From the NCBI GenBank assembly GCA_021396245.1, contig WNYE01000078.1, positions 124,001 to 188,000 on the forward strand: DNA of 64,000 bases. Reading direction: 5' to 3'. Position numbers and translations under genes: made by a program. Source of the stretch: Sporothrix humicola (taxonomy: Eukaryota; Ascomycota; Sordariomycetes; Ophiostomatales; Ophiostomataceae). The notes under the pieces were generated by a model. That model saw only the letters and a list, made by a program, of their open reading frames with translations. It searched no databases and was not told the origin of the DNA. Below are positions 19,377-31,365 of the stretch, piece after piece. Each line of letters opens with the position of its first letter. Position 1 is the stretch's first letter.

Positions 19377-20915
19377 TTATGCCTTCACCGCCTCTGGCCG
19401 CCGCGTGATGCGGACGTTCATGTCGCTCTGGATGAAAAAGGCCGCGTTGAACGACTTCCACGGGTGGGCCGGGTCGACCAGCATAATGTCGAACCGCCGC
19501 AGCAGCTCCACGTATACCTTGTTGAGCTCGATCATGGCAATGTTCTTGCCCAGGCACTCGTAGCGGCTGCCGCCGCCGAAGTCGAGCATGACCGTCTGGT
19601 CCATGGCCCGGTAGTGGTCGGCCGAGATGCCCATCCAGCGCTCGGGGCGGAAGAGCTCGCAGTCGTCGCCAAAGATCTCCTTGTTGCGCATGACGGTCCA
19701 GGGCGCCCAGGCGACGGAAGTGCCGGCGGGGATGCGGTAGCCACAGATGACATCGTCGGCCTTGGAGACTTTGGGAAGCAGACCAGTGGCAGGGGGCCAC
19801 ATGCGCAGGCCCTCGCGGATGACGGCCTGGAGGTAGGGGAAGTTGCGTGCTTCCTGGTCTGAAATAGGACTGCTGATGCGGCCGGCGCGGATGCCCTCGT
19901 CGATTTCGCGCTGGAGACGGGTGTAGACGTGCGGGTTGGTGATAATGTACAGGAGCGTCGAGCGGATGGCCGTGGCAGACGTGTCGGAGCCGGCGATGAT
20001 CTGGACAACGGCCTCGCCCTCGGCGTCGTCTCGTCCCAGGCCGTGGGCCACAAAGGAGCCCAGAATGTCGCGCTTGACAATCGCCTTGTCGCCGTAGCGA
20101 GCATCGACAGCCTCGCGGGCCAACGTCATGACTGTTCCGATACCGACCATGCCTCTAACATTCGGCAGGAACGGCTTGAGGTATGGCGACTGGAGGGTGT
20201 CGACGATCCACGGCAGGATGGCCGTCGACATGAGGATCGGGACCGTGCTCTCGGTCGTGCGGATGTACCCAAACTTGTCAAAATCGGCGTCCAGGTAGCC
20301 AAAGGCCTTGCCAAAGGCGAGGGCCGAGATGACGTCGAGCGTGAAGAACTGCACCTTGCGCGCCAGGTCCACCGTCCGGTGCGTGCCCTTTTCGCCCTTG
20401 TTCTTGTCGTTTTCGCCCTCGCCCTCGACCGCCAGGTACTTGTCCTCCAGCAGCTTGACAAAGCCGGCCACCTGTGCGTCGATAATGTCGTGCAGATTGT
20501 CCACGTCCTTGCCGCCGTAGCCCGGCAGCAGCTTCGCCCGCAGCTCGTCGTGCACTGTGTCGTCGAGCGTCGAAAACGTGCTGTCCCGGTACGGGTCCAC
20601 CCGCAGGCCGCGGTACCAGTATGCCCGCTTGTAGTTGGACCGCACGCCCCAGATGCGCCGCAGCTCCTCGGGGTCGCCACACACGACCCAGTTGCGCCCG
20701 ATGCGCGCCAGGTTGCCGTACTTTTGGTTGACTTCTTGCAGCGTAAAGTTGAGCTGGCCACTCAGCTGTCCGCGCACGAGCCACAGGTCCGTCCAAGCGG
20801 CCCACCGGGGGCCGGGGATGTGTCCGAGCCGGCGGTAGCTGCTGATGCTGGAGGCGATGTAGTAGACCAGGAATGCGAGGGTAGCGACCCCCGCGGCGGC
20901 CACAAGAAAGGCCAT
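19377..20915 (-). CDS. cytochrome P450, second copy, pisatin-demethylase-like
   Basis: Single exon, 512 aa from the ATG at 20915; the frame extends to 21038 but the membrane anchor starts right after this ATG. It has an N-terminal hydrophobic anchor, the hinge LGHIPGPRW, an I-helix segment AGSDTSATA, ExxR in the K-helix (REGLR), and a haem loop FGGGSRYECLG with Cys454 as ligand. In that loop there is one residue more between Arg and Cys than in the textbook FxxGxRxCxG. A charged, low-complexity insert (EGEGENDKNKGEK) sits in the middle. It differs clearly from the other P450 in this window, so the pair is not a recent duplication. The neighbouring M81 gene has the same orientation. Substrate unknown. 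Confidence 0.92.
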   Translation of the reverse strand: MAFLVAAAGVATLAFLVYYIASSISSYRRLGHIPGPRWAAWTDLWLVRGQLSGQLNFTLQEVNQKYGNLARIGRNWVVCGDPEELRRIWGVRSNYKRAYWYRGLRVDPYRDSTFSTLDDTVHDELRAKLLPGYGGKDVDNLHDIIDAQVAGFVKLLEDKYLAVEGEGENDKNKGEKGTHRTVDLARKVQFFTLDVISALAFGKAFGYLDADFDKFGYIRTTESTVPILMSTAILPWIVDTLQSPYLKPFLPNVRGMVGIGTVMTLAREAVDARYGDKAIVKRDILGSFVAHGLGRDDAEGEAVVQIIAGSDTSATAIRSTLLYIITNPHVYTRLQREIDEGIRAGRISSPISDQEARNFPYLQAVIREGLRMWPPATGLLPKVSKADDVICGYRIPAGTSVAWAPWTVMRNKEIFGDDCELFRPERWMGISADHYRAMDQTVMLDFGGGSRYECLGKNIAMIELNKVYVELLRRFDIMLVDPAHPWKSFNAAFFIQSDMNVRITRRPEAVKA

Positions 20916-23900
20916 AATGTGTGGGGGCGGGTAATACTCGCTGTGATCTGTGATAGTGGGGGATGTGATGGGAATCACCGAGACCGAGATGGGGGCTGAG
21001 AATGGCAGGCTAGAGTCGTATGCTCGTATGATGATCAATGCAAACCAGCAAACAGCGCAAAGAACTCAAAGAACCAGAGTCGTTTTGCGTCGAAAGGAAG
21101 GATGCAAACGACGCAAGAGCGGGATAAAAAATAAAATGGAAAAATAAGGAGGCAAACAAAATATGAAGTCCAAAAAGGTACTCCTTGGAATGGTTGTCGG
21201 CGACTGTGAGTTCACGAGTACGAGTCCACGGTCCTGTAACTTTTTTATCCAAGAAAAAATATGATAAGAGGTGAAAAAGTTAAAACTGATAGACCTGAGC
21301 CGTCAGCAAATACCAAAAAGAGGGCAATGAGTGAAAAAGAAAAGAAAGCTGCCTGCCTCCGTCACAAGTTGATGCACAGACAACTGTTCTTTTTTCTTTT
21401 CTTCCTTTTTGGTACAAGTACACGGGACGGGGAACAGGGACGTTGGTTTTGCGTCTGCGGGCAGGCTGTGCTTCGTTTGACGAGTCAGTTTTTGGGGAGT
21501 TTGATAGTGACAAAATGTGAGAGAAGGCAGAAAAGAAAAAGAAAAAAACGACCAGCATGGGTGTGTTGAAGAGTGAAAGTAGACAAACTGGGGGCAAGAA
21601 AGGAAGAAGAAACACCTACGCAAGTATGGAGTAATACGGAGAGGACCCGAGAAAAGAAAGCACAAGGATCTTTTGTGTGCTGTGTGCTTGTCTGTTGTGG
21701 TCTGTGTTTTGTGACCCGCTGGGACGGGAAAGGGATGAAGTGACGAGAGGGGAGAGGAGGGAATAGAAAACCGAATAGAAGACCGAAAACAAGACTGTAA
21801 AGAACAGCCAACGAACAGAGAGAACAAAACCAGTGAACCAGGAAGGTGTCACGTCACCCGCTGTGTGACGACAAAGGTGTCTGGTAGTTGGGTAGTTGTA
21901 TCCTGTGTCTTGGGTCCTGAGTGGATTCTGTCTGGATTTCTGGTATTCTTCCAGCTCTGTGTTTCTTCAGCTTTCTGTTTTCTGCTTTCTGTTGTGCGCC
22001 TTAGCCCGTTGTCTTGTCTCTCGGTTTGCCGGGAAGGAATGGGCTGTTTGATGCGTTGTGCAGTGCACAAAAACGACAAGAGACAATAACCGGGTTGAGG
22101 GAGGGAGGAAAGACTGAGGCAAGACAAATCAAGACGACAAGTGATAGAAATATTACACGTCGTTTTTTGGGTGTCTTTTGCGAGGGAAATTTGGAGGCGG
22201 GAACTGTTGGTGAGAAGAAAGAGGGGGATGAGGGACGAAAGACAAGACGGAGAATAAAAAAATTTAGAAGGCAAAAAAAGTGAGAAAGAGGAAAGAGGAA
22301 AGACGAAAGAAAAAAGGGGAAAGAGGGGGCGGGCGGTTAAGAAGAAAGAAGAGGGGGCAGGAAGATGATATATGACAAGCGAGAGATGACAAAAGACAAA
22401 AGATGGAAAAAGGCGACGAGAAAGGAAAAAGAAGGGCAATATGGCGACAGAAAGGTTCGAAGAAAAGAAGAGGACTGCGTAAGAAAAGAAGATGAAGAGA
22501 GCAACACCACGGTCTGGAAAAAGAAAATATGACAGCTGTCCTCCGAGATACGATATGCTCAAGAGGGAGAAGGCAGAGCACGGCCGACGGAAACAAAAGT
22601 AAAGCAAAGCAACGTCAAAAAGAAAATGCAGAAATGCAGACCTGAAGGAAAGATGCCAGAAAGAGGAGGTCAAGCTCGTGGGGGAGGATAGGATAGGCAG
22701 AACAAGAAGGGCAGGATGCAAGCGAAGGTCAAGCAAAATCCCAGAAAGTCTCAGCAAAACCAAAAGAAAAGGGCATCAAAAGAAAGATAATTGGCCTCTC
22801 CTTGCCCAGAATTCCTGGGCATCCAACCCAGTGGCACTGCACTGGGTACGCAGGTCAGACGGAATACTACGGTAGGCCCAGCTCCCCCTCTTCTGGACCA
22901 CGGAGCCGAATGGGAGGAAGAGTAAGAGGGAGACGAGGGAAAGAAAAGACAAGGAATGCCGTACGGCGGAGAAGAGAGTGATGGGCGATGCAAGAAAAAG
23001 GCCAGTAAAAAGAGAGAACGAAAGGGACAGAGACGGGAACTTGGACTCAGGGCCACAGAGGGGTCTGCACGCAAAAGTGGAAACAAGCAGAAAATGGGAC
23101 AGCAAGTGCGTGCTGGCGTGCTTTTTGCAGGGATTATTAACAGACGGGTGGGAAAATAGATTGGGTCCTGGGTTCTGGGAAAAAGAGACAAAAAAGTACA
23201 AATACCTGCTCTTTGGTACAGACAGAGAGAGAATCCTTGGGACATACGTGGTAATAAGAGACACAGTAAGAGGGAGGGGTGAGGTTCCAGTCGTCTGGAT
23301 AAGACGTGTTGCACGAGGAGGTTCTGGGATTTGCTTTGGGTTTTTGTTTTGGGAGACGGCCCAGGGAGTCGTTTTGGAAAGACAGAAACAAAGACAGAAA
23401 CAAACAGGAGGCGTCCCTTTTATCAGCTACGACGAAGGGCAAAAAGAAACGGACACAAGATGGAATGGCCATCTCCGGCCAGCGTTTTTACTGTGTAATC
23501 TTCAGTTCACCTTAATTCTTCATGATTCTGGCAGATTGGCGCAAAAAGAGGGAAAGAGGGAAGGCTAGAACGAGGTTTTCACACTGCTCACCAGGTTTAA
23601 GTCACGACATGCCCATGACCCAGAATTTGTTTGGGGACAGCATTGAAATTGAAAAGGTTGCACGAACGAAGCCCAAGCAGCCGGGCCACTCAAAAGCCAA
23701 AACACAGAAACACAAGAGACACAACACACAATGGGCCACAACGGATGTGACGGGATGAGGGGGTCTACATTAAAAGGAGGGAGTGATAATGGTGACCCGA
23801 CGGACGAAACAAAAGACGGAATAGAGGGCAGACACAGGCAACCCAAACAGACAAAACTAAGACAAGGCGTGGCATCAGAGATGGCGACCGAGATACGATG

Positions 23901-26900
23901 CTCAGGACATCATTCGCCAGTTTTGTGAGGAAAGGACTCTCTGTCCTTTGTGAGAGGACGGCTACGACTGGGTACAACCTCGGCGGACAAGCCCAAGCCT
24001 TAAGCGAAAGTGCAAAGGGCGGGTGGCAGTGGAAAGGGTTTGAAAGGGAAAAGGGTTGAGATTGGTTGCCCGAAGAGGGGGCATGACCAGGCTTTTTTTT
24101 TTGTATGCTTTTATTTCAGGCCTTGCAAGAGAACCCGACAGGATCATCAAAATATGGTGTCGCGGATGTGGTTAGGGTAGGGCAGCGGGCCGAGAGAGAC
24201 CGGTCGCGGGAACGAGAAGCCCAAGAAAAAGGCGGCGGCGGCAGAGCTTGCATGGATAAGGGCAGTTGGAGAGAAGGGGAAAGGGAAGAAGAAGAAAAGA
24301 AGCTGGAAATGGGCAGAGAAAAAAAAAAGGAAAAGAAGAAACGGGAAGAAAAGGAAAAGGGCGAGGAGAGAGCAAATCAGAGAAAGTGGAAAGGGAGAAG
24401 GGAAATGCAAACCTGGCTGTCTGTTGTCCAAGACGGCAAAGACTCCCCTGATGTTGCATCGCTCTTTTCCAAAAGAAGCAAAGACATGTGCACAGTATGG
24501 CGGACAACGTGCGTGAACGAATACGCCGGACGCAGAAGAAAATATGGCCCCATCATGATGCTACCTTGATGCCCCCCACGGTGCCAGAAGTAGAATAAGA
24601 TGTGGGTGATGTGCAGAGGGATGAGCAGAGGATTGAAGGCTGGCAAACTGGCAGGCAAGGTGAATCCATATGGAGTGGACAGGTGGGGAGAAAGATAGGG
24701 AGAAATGGGAAAGGGAAAGGGAAAGGGAGAAGAGGAGACAAGAGGGAAAATAGAGAAAGAAGAGGAAATACCGTGTAGGAAATGCAGCACAAAATCACAA
24801 GCATGCTTGACAGGAATAACGGAGAAAGTGTTTGTACGACGTGCCTCATCCGTCAGTTGTAACAGCATCCGATATTTTCTGGTTGGTGATGGTGGTGACG
24901 GAATGCAAAGTAAATAAAGGATAAAGGGTCCTTTAAATAACAGCACTTTACTGCTTTGTTGGTCGTTAAAAATATGTGCCAAATCAGAGCCTGACGTTGG
25001 TGTGCTGTCCGACCGTTGAAAGTATGTTGGTCCGTTTTTGACGGGCTGCCGTTGGAAATGTTCTATTTTTCTTCAGTGGGGCCACACTCACATGCCGAGC
25101 ACATACGGAATAAGAGCAAAATTGAAAGACAATAAGGACAGAGCAAAACGCGACAGCCGCAAAAGAAGAAAACAACGTGCCTCGAGGGGCAGAAATGTGC
25201 AGAATGTGCAGAAATGGGGCATAATATTCACGGAAAAGGCAGTTGCAAGAGTGTTCGGCAGGCAGGCAGCAAGTCATTTGAGGAGAAGAAAGCAGAAAAA
25301 GAAAGCCTACTTTATGCCCGGCGAGACATGATCCGACTATGGCTTGCTGTTGGCGGCGAGCTGTCAAATTGCCAGCCGGAAGGGAGAGCTGAGGGACAGC
25401 AAGTAAAACGAAAAGGCTCAACACAATACGGTTGGACTCTTACGCTGGAGAAATAATGGAGGCTTGCATGGAGACGTGGAGACATGGAGACGGAGCCCAC
25501 TGATAGGCATGATTTTCATGATTGACAGAAACTGATCACTGGCTGCCACGGATTGTCATGGAGGGTCGCCATTGGCTCGGAAGAGAGCCTTGACAAGCCC
25601 GCACAGTGCCTGCAGTAAAATGAGAGAAAGAGAGAAAGAAAAGTGTCAAGAAAGGGTCAAAGGCACAGAAGAGCACGCACGAATAACAGGCGGGAACGGG
25701 CCTTGAAGGACAATCTGTGGAGGCATTTCCTCTTTTTGAGTGTGCATGGACGGCGAACAAGTGTGGAAGGATGAGAAATGGTGAGAATGAAGTTGAAAAG
25801 AGTGGTGGAAAATGGACTAAAATCCGCCGTGGGCACATGAAGGACGAGAAAGCCCACCGAGAAATATGACAGTTTGGGTGTGGACGCCAAAGAAAAACGA
25901 CAGAAATGAGACACGTTTATGATGAAAAGTGACGACTTTTCTGTCCATTCTGTCTTCCGTGCTCTGCCTCGGGCACGATTTGCAAGCAAACGAGATTATG
26001 CATGAGGATTTGCTCTCAGGCGCATGCAGGCGCACGAAACGAGCGAATAAGACGACAGAGCTGAAGCCGAGGAGGAAAGGGAAAGCAGACAGGACGAAAA
26101 GGGAAGTGTGGTGGTGGTAAAGGGTAAAAGGCGTTCGAAAAAAGAAAGCATACCATGGGGAGAGGGGAGAAGAGCAGAACACTGGAAGAAAAAGAATGGA
26201 AGAAGAAAAGTGCATGACATTCTGTTGCATCACTCTCGTTTCCTCTTTTTCAGCTCCAGTTCGGCGACCAGGGAGACACCGCCGACCAGAGACGAGATGG
26301 GTGCCACGAGAGCCTTTCCATTGTCAAGCTGAACAATCCATGTACTGTGTAGTCAGTGATGGAGGCATTGTGCACAAAGATTGTGTTTGTACACGTTGAA
26401 GAGGGAGAGTACGGAGTATGAAGCGGTCAACAACTATCCGGCTCCGACCATGTCTCGCCTCACTTTGACAAGCCCGCATCTCTGCCTCACAAGCGCCCGT
26501 CTCCGCACAGCCAAGCCGCGACGGCCGTCTAGTTTTATTCGAGTTTCTTAGTCTGCATTGTTTTTTGCCCGGAGCACGCCGCAACAGCCGTCGTAAAGAC
26601 AATAAGTAGTCTACTTTATTGATGCGCGGTTAATGCTGGAAGCAGAGTCTAATACCGTCTTGATGATGCTGTTTCGACAGGGTCTGGTTTTCTGTTTCTG
26701 TTGTTCCCCGCCGGTATTAGCTTGCGTTTTCCGTGGTCTATTCCATCTTGGTTTCTTTTATGATGTATGTCCCCATTTTGGTCTCTTTTCCGTCCCCTTG
26801 TTCTTCTCTTTTTTTCTACTTTTGCTTCTTTCCATCGCTCTCCATCTTTCGTTTATCCTCTCGCCTATCTCCATGTCAGAGGCTCAGAGGGTGCCATTCT

Positions 26901-28562
26901 CACAACACCATCTTATTTTGTTGTTTCTCGTCCTTCATTTCTGTTTTCTTTGATTTTTTGCTCGTTTATCATTGCTTCTGTTGCCCTCTCCCACCTTTCC
27001 CCTCCAGAAGTTCAGCTCGCCGGCCCCTACCCAAAACTGGTGCGACCCCGGGTGACTGCACGACTGCAAAGAAATGACTGCACAAACTGCACCAAAATGA
27101 GGGAGAGAATGTGATGTGTCACAAGAAAAATGAATGTGAGAAAAATCGACAAACCAACAAAAGACCGCGCTCCCTCTTTCCTGTCTGCCTCTCAAAACAT
27201 TGGCCTCCTACGCTCCCACTTTCACTTCCACTTTCGCTCTCTCAATACGACTCTCAATCCCACCTTTTCCTCTCCCACTCCCGCGCCCTGTATTCCATAG
27301 CCCGTAGTCCTTACGCGTAAAGAGGAAGACAGAGGGACGAAGAACGAGAAGTGACCCTGCTGCCACGTTCTTCCGTTCTTATGTATGCATCCTCTTCATC
27401 CATCGCCTTGCCCACTCTCGCCATTTTCTGTCTTCTCAACACGACAAGCACCGTTCTCTCACCACTTTCTCCATTTCTCGTCGAGGAAACCTCCACTTTT
27501 GCTCGGCCGCGTATCTCTTTCCGTGTTCCGCGTTGCAACGTGCATCCACAGTCTGTTCTTCTGTCCGTCCATTTTCTACCGTTTTGCGCGTTGATTCCTG
27601 GTTGATTCCTGGTTGACGCCCGGATTGTTACGCCATCTCGACCATCTCGACCACACTTTGTTGTATTCCGTCTCGTTTATCACCATTCTATCATCTTCTT
27701 TTCTGTGTTCTTGTGTTCGTCTTGCATTTCTGTCTCTTGCATCTGCTTTGCACTTGCATCTGCATCTGCATCCTCTTTGATCGCATCACATCCTCTTCGA
27801 CCTCTTCGACCTCTTCGACCTCCATTCTTCCTGCCTCCCTCATCCTCGTCCGCGCCCACTTTGTCGTTGTCGTACGCACTCTATTTCTCCGAGTCCCTGG
27901 GTCGTTCTTGTCCTACGTTTCTCTTTTCCTGCCTCTCTTCCTCCCACGCTTCTCGTTCTCTCGTTCTCTTTTTTTCCTGTATCCCACCCTCCTCGCCCCC
28001 ATCTATCCGTCCTCCGATCTCTTTCCAATCCATCTTTTCCATCTTTTCCATCCTTTCATCTTCTCTTTTTTCTCTCTTCTTCGCTTTTATCTCTCTCCTT
28101 CTTCCCGTGTTTCCTCCTTATTATCTTGTCCTTCCGCCCACACCATTTCTTTTTCATATTTTGTTTTCTTTTCTCTTCCGTTTCTTCGCTTCTTGTCCTG
28201 CACCCTTTTACACCTTTTACACGGTGTAGCGCCTTTACCATACAAGTACACCTCTGATCCGGCCATACTACGTCTCGCTTACGCACCTCGCTCCCTTTCC
28301 AATCTTGGTTCTTCCCTCTTTTTCCTTTCCTCCCTTGGCCTCGATTTCCCACCCCTTTCTTTCCACTTTCGTGTTCCCGTCGTTTCGCTTCAGAAGCTCG
28401 TTCGCTTCAGTCTTGGATATTCTCCGCGGACAAATAAAGACGAGGGAAAAACAGTCGAGGAGAGACAAACAAAAACAAGCGCTCACCGACGCTGACACCG
28501 ACCGATCTTCGCTTCGCCGCACCACAGCCAGCGTCTTTATTTCCCCCTTTAGCACAACTCCG
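20916..28562. other. 7.6 kb gene-free interval with strand-composition switch near 26.6 kb
   Basis: Between the divergent P450 (minus) and methyltransferase (plus) genes I find no credible coding sequence. From about 21.25 to 26.6 kb the plus strand is strongly purine-rich (GAAA, GGAAAG, GAGAG runs), so the minus strand is CT-rich. From about 26.65 to 28.55 kb the plus strand is CT-rich. Each half is therefore pyrimidine-rich on the sense strand of the gene it leads into, as in many ascomycete promoters and leaders, but over an unusually long distance. The many open frames here are low-complexity Ser/Phe/Leu products of CT-rich sequence. Unannotated long non-coding transcripts are possible. 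Confidence 0.55.
27792..27818 (+). repeat. three tandem copies of CCTCTTCGA
   Basis: Three exact 9-base units inside the CT-rich leader region of the methyltransferase gene, followed by a partial unit. A simple local duplication. Confidence 0.8.
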
Positions 28563-31365
28563 ATGGCCTCCCCATCGGCCGAGGCGGTCCCGCCCGTGAT
28601 TGACGACAGCGCAGTCGCCGCCAACATCCACCCGGACGACCACGACGATCCAATTGTGAGTTTATTTGCGGCGGCGTAGGGGGAGTGCCCCGGTGCACTT
28701 TCTATGAGGTTAGGCGATAGGACGAGGATGGACGATGGGCGACAAATGACGAAAAACGACGCCGAATGATAATCGAACCATAAACCACACCGAAAACACA
28801 CAAAACACGAAAATGAAAGGCTGAAAAATCAAAACCGCGAAACCACGAAAACACACAAAATACGGTCGTGCAAGCACAAAAAGGATCCGCTTCCGCTTCA
28901 TTACTTCGTTTGGCGCACTGCCGCTCGCTTACCGGCACTATTTCCCTTTATTTCCCGTTCGTGCTCTTTCTTGGCCTCGACCGTCCTCCTTTTACTGGTC
29001 TTTACTGGGTTTTACTGGTCTTCACTCGTCGTCATTCGCCTTTTTGTTCGAAACAGACTCTCGTTTTCTGCATGTTCGCCTTCGGTCCTTGAATATTTTG
29101 TCCTCGATTTCCTGGATATCCTTGTTCACCGTCGCCCGTCCACCTTGCCGGCTTCTCATCTTTACATTTACGACTTGCCGCCTTTGTCCCTCACCTCCGC
29201 TTTCGTCTCCCTTCGTCCCTCCTCGCCTAACTGTTGTTGAACATACACGAAACCAGACCTTAAAAGATGGGAGATCAAAACCAAACTAACACTCCTCTCT
29301 TTCTCCCCTCCAGGTTGCGGATGCGAACATTGACGAGGATGGCGATTCAGCAATTGATGTTGTGAGTTTTTTCGTCCTTTCGTTCTTTCCCTTTTTCTTT
29401 ACTTTTCTTGCACCTACCAAATTAGCGTGTGGGCCGGTCCGTGGCCGTTGAATTTTTAGCGGTTTTAGCGGTCTTAGCGTGCGCCCTCCCGCTGTCAGTT
29501 GGCAGTCGCTCCCCACTATCGTTGAACATCATTGAATATCACTCTGAGGTTGGAGTACTAACGATCAATAGCCTTTCCGCGAATCCCTTACCTCACTTCG
29601 GTCGAGCATCTTGGCCTACCAGCACGAAAATGGCCGCACATACCATGCCATGAGCGCAGGAAGTAAGTTAACTGTCGATGGGTGCCTGTCTCTTTATGAA
29701 TCCATACTAACTGTCGTAGAATACTTCCTTCCCAATGATGAGGTAGGCCCATGAGCTTCGGTTCCATCCCATGTCTTCCACCGACTCCGAGACAGTCTTG
29801 AACATGTCGTGGTGCTGGTACTGTAACCGGTGACCCGCCACCCGGTACAGACACAGACACGGACACAACGCAGACTAGACATGGGAAACAGAACGCGACA
29901 CATGAGACGACACACATACTAACTACCTCTCACTCTGAACAGGCAGAAATTGAGCGGCTAGATCTCCAGCACCATGTGCTGACACTTACGATTGAGGGCA
30001 ACCACTGCCTGTGTCCCAAGAACGACGGCGCCTCTCGTGTCCTGGATCTCGGCACCGGCACCGGTATCTGGGCCATGGAATATGGTCAGTCGCAGTTCTC
30101 TCATAAATTATTGTTTTTTCCCCACTAACACATCCAGCCGACGCTCATCCCGACGCCGAAGTCATTGGTGTCGATCTGAGTCCCGTGCAGCCCGAGTTGT
30201 AAGTCAATACCCCCCCTTTTCTATCAGAGATTAACACTCCTAACAGTCCAGCGTCCCCCCAAACTGCTACTTTGAAATCGACGACCTCGAGAAGGAATGG
30301 ACCTGGGACCGCAAGTTTGATTTCATCTTTGCCCGCATGATGGCCGGCTCCTTTACCGACAACGGCGCCGTCGTCCAAAAGGCGTACGAGGCGCTGGAAC
30401 CGGGCGGATACTACGAGGCCCAGGACATGGCCCTGCCGCTCGGCTGCGACGACGGCACGCTCAAAAAGGACTCGGACCTCTGGATCTGGATGGGGCTCGT
30501 CATGGAGTCCATGGAGAAGCTCGGCCGCCCCGTCGTGTCCGCCCAGCAGTGGAAGCCGCTGATGGAGCAGGTCGGTTTCGAGGACGTCGTCCAGACCATC
30601 TACAAGTGGCCCATCAACCGCTGGCCGCGCGACAAAAAGTACAAGGATCTCGGCATGTGGAGCTTGGCCAACATGGACTCGGCCCTCGAGCCCAGCTCGC
30701 TGGCGCCCCTGACGCGTGCCCTCGGCTGGTCCCGCGAAGAAGTGCTCGTCCTCGTCAGCAAGGCCCGCAAGGTCCTCCGCGACCCCAGTGTCCATGCCTA
30801 CTGGCCAATGTAAGTTTTTTATGTCCTCGCTTCGCTCGCTTTCTTTCTGGTCCTCGCTTCGCTCGCTTTCTTTCTGGTCCTCGCTTCGCTCGCTTTCTTT
30901 CTTTCCTCGTTTCGCTCATATGCTGACCTCACTCCTAGCTACGTCGTCTACGGCCGCAAACCGCTGCATGCCGCACCTGCTCAACCAGCTACCGGCACCG
31001 ACACCATCGTCGAGGCCGGCTCGCCCGCACCTGAACCCGAGGCCCTGCCTGCGTCCTTGCCCGCCGAACAGCCGCTTGCACCTGGACCAGTCCCCGCTCC
31101 GGCTCCGGCTCCGGCTCCTGTTGCTGCGCCCGCTTCCGTCGCAGAATCTGCTCCAACTGCTGCTCCTGCCGCCGAAGCTGCCCCTGCCGCATCTGCAGTA
31201 CCAGTTGCTGCTGCCGTCGAGGCTCCCGCAGCTCCTGTTCCTGCTCCTGAGTCTGCACCAGCACCGGCTGCTGAAGCCGCACCGGCAACACCTGCACCAG
31301 CAGAAGCTTCCGCCGCCTCTCCACCAAAAGAAGAAGCCGCTCCCGCACCGCAGGCATCGTCATAA
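28563..31365 (+). CDS. LaeA/UMTA-like SAM-dependent methyltransferase
   Basis: Eight exons fit both splice signals and homology: 28563-28655, 29314-29361, 29572-29662, 29720-29742, 29943-30084, 30138-30198, 30252-30809 and 30939-31365, giving 480 aa. The N-terminus is acidic. A typical SLRSSILAYQHENGRTYHA segment precedes the fold. Motif I is VLDLGTGTG (residues 118-126) for S-adenosylmethionine, followed by the acidic VIGVDLS strand. The core ends at YVVYGRKP, and about 130 Ala/Pro/Glu-rich residues follow. This family includes LaeA and UMTA-type proteins; LaeA is a nuclear regulator of secondary metabolism, but most relatives have unknown substrates. The gene is intron-rich compared with its neighbours, with a 658-nt first intron and a 23-nt exon. 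The first-exon assignment is the least certain part. Confidence 0.85.
30824..30917 (+). repeat. 27-bp tandem repeat, about 3.5 copies, inside the last intron
   Basis: Units start at 30824, 30851 and 30878, each beginning TCCTCGCTTCGCTCGC, with a partial fourth unit at 30905. The array fills most of the 129-nt last intron of the methyltransferase gene. Because 27 is a multiple of three, retaining the intron would not itself break the frame within the array. Confidence 0.9.

Noticed and set aside
21849..22763. 304-codon minus-strand frame in the gene desert
   Set aside because: Low-complexity Ser/Leu/Phe protein from CT-rich DNA, overlapped by equally long frames in other phases.
27713..28495. 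260-codon open frame in the CT-rich leader of the methyltransferase gene
   Set aside because: Consists of Ser/Phe/Leu/Pro codons imposed by CT-rich DNA, with parallel open frames of the same kind in other phases.
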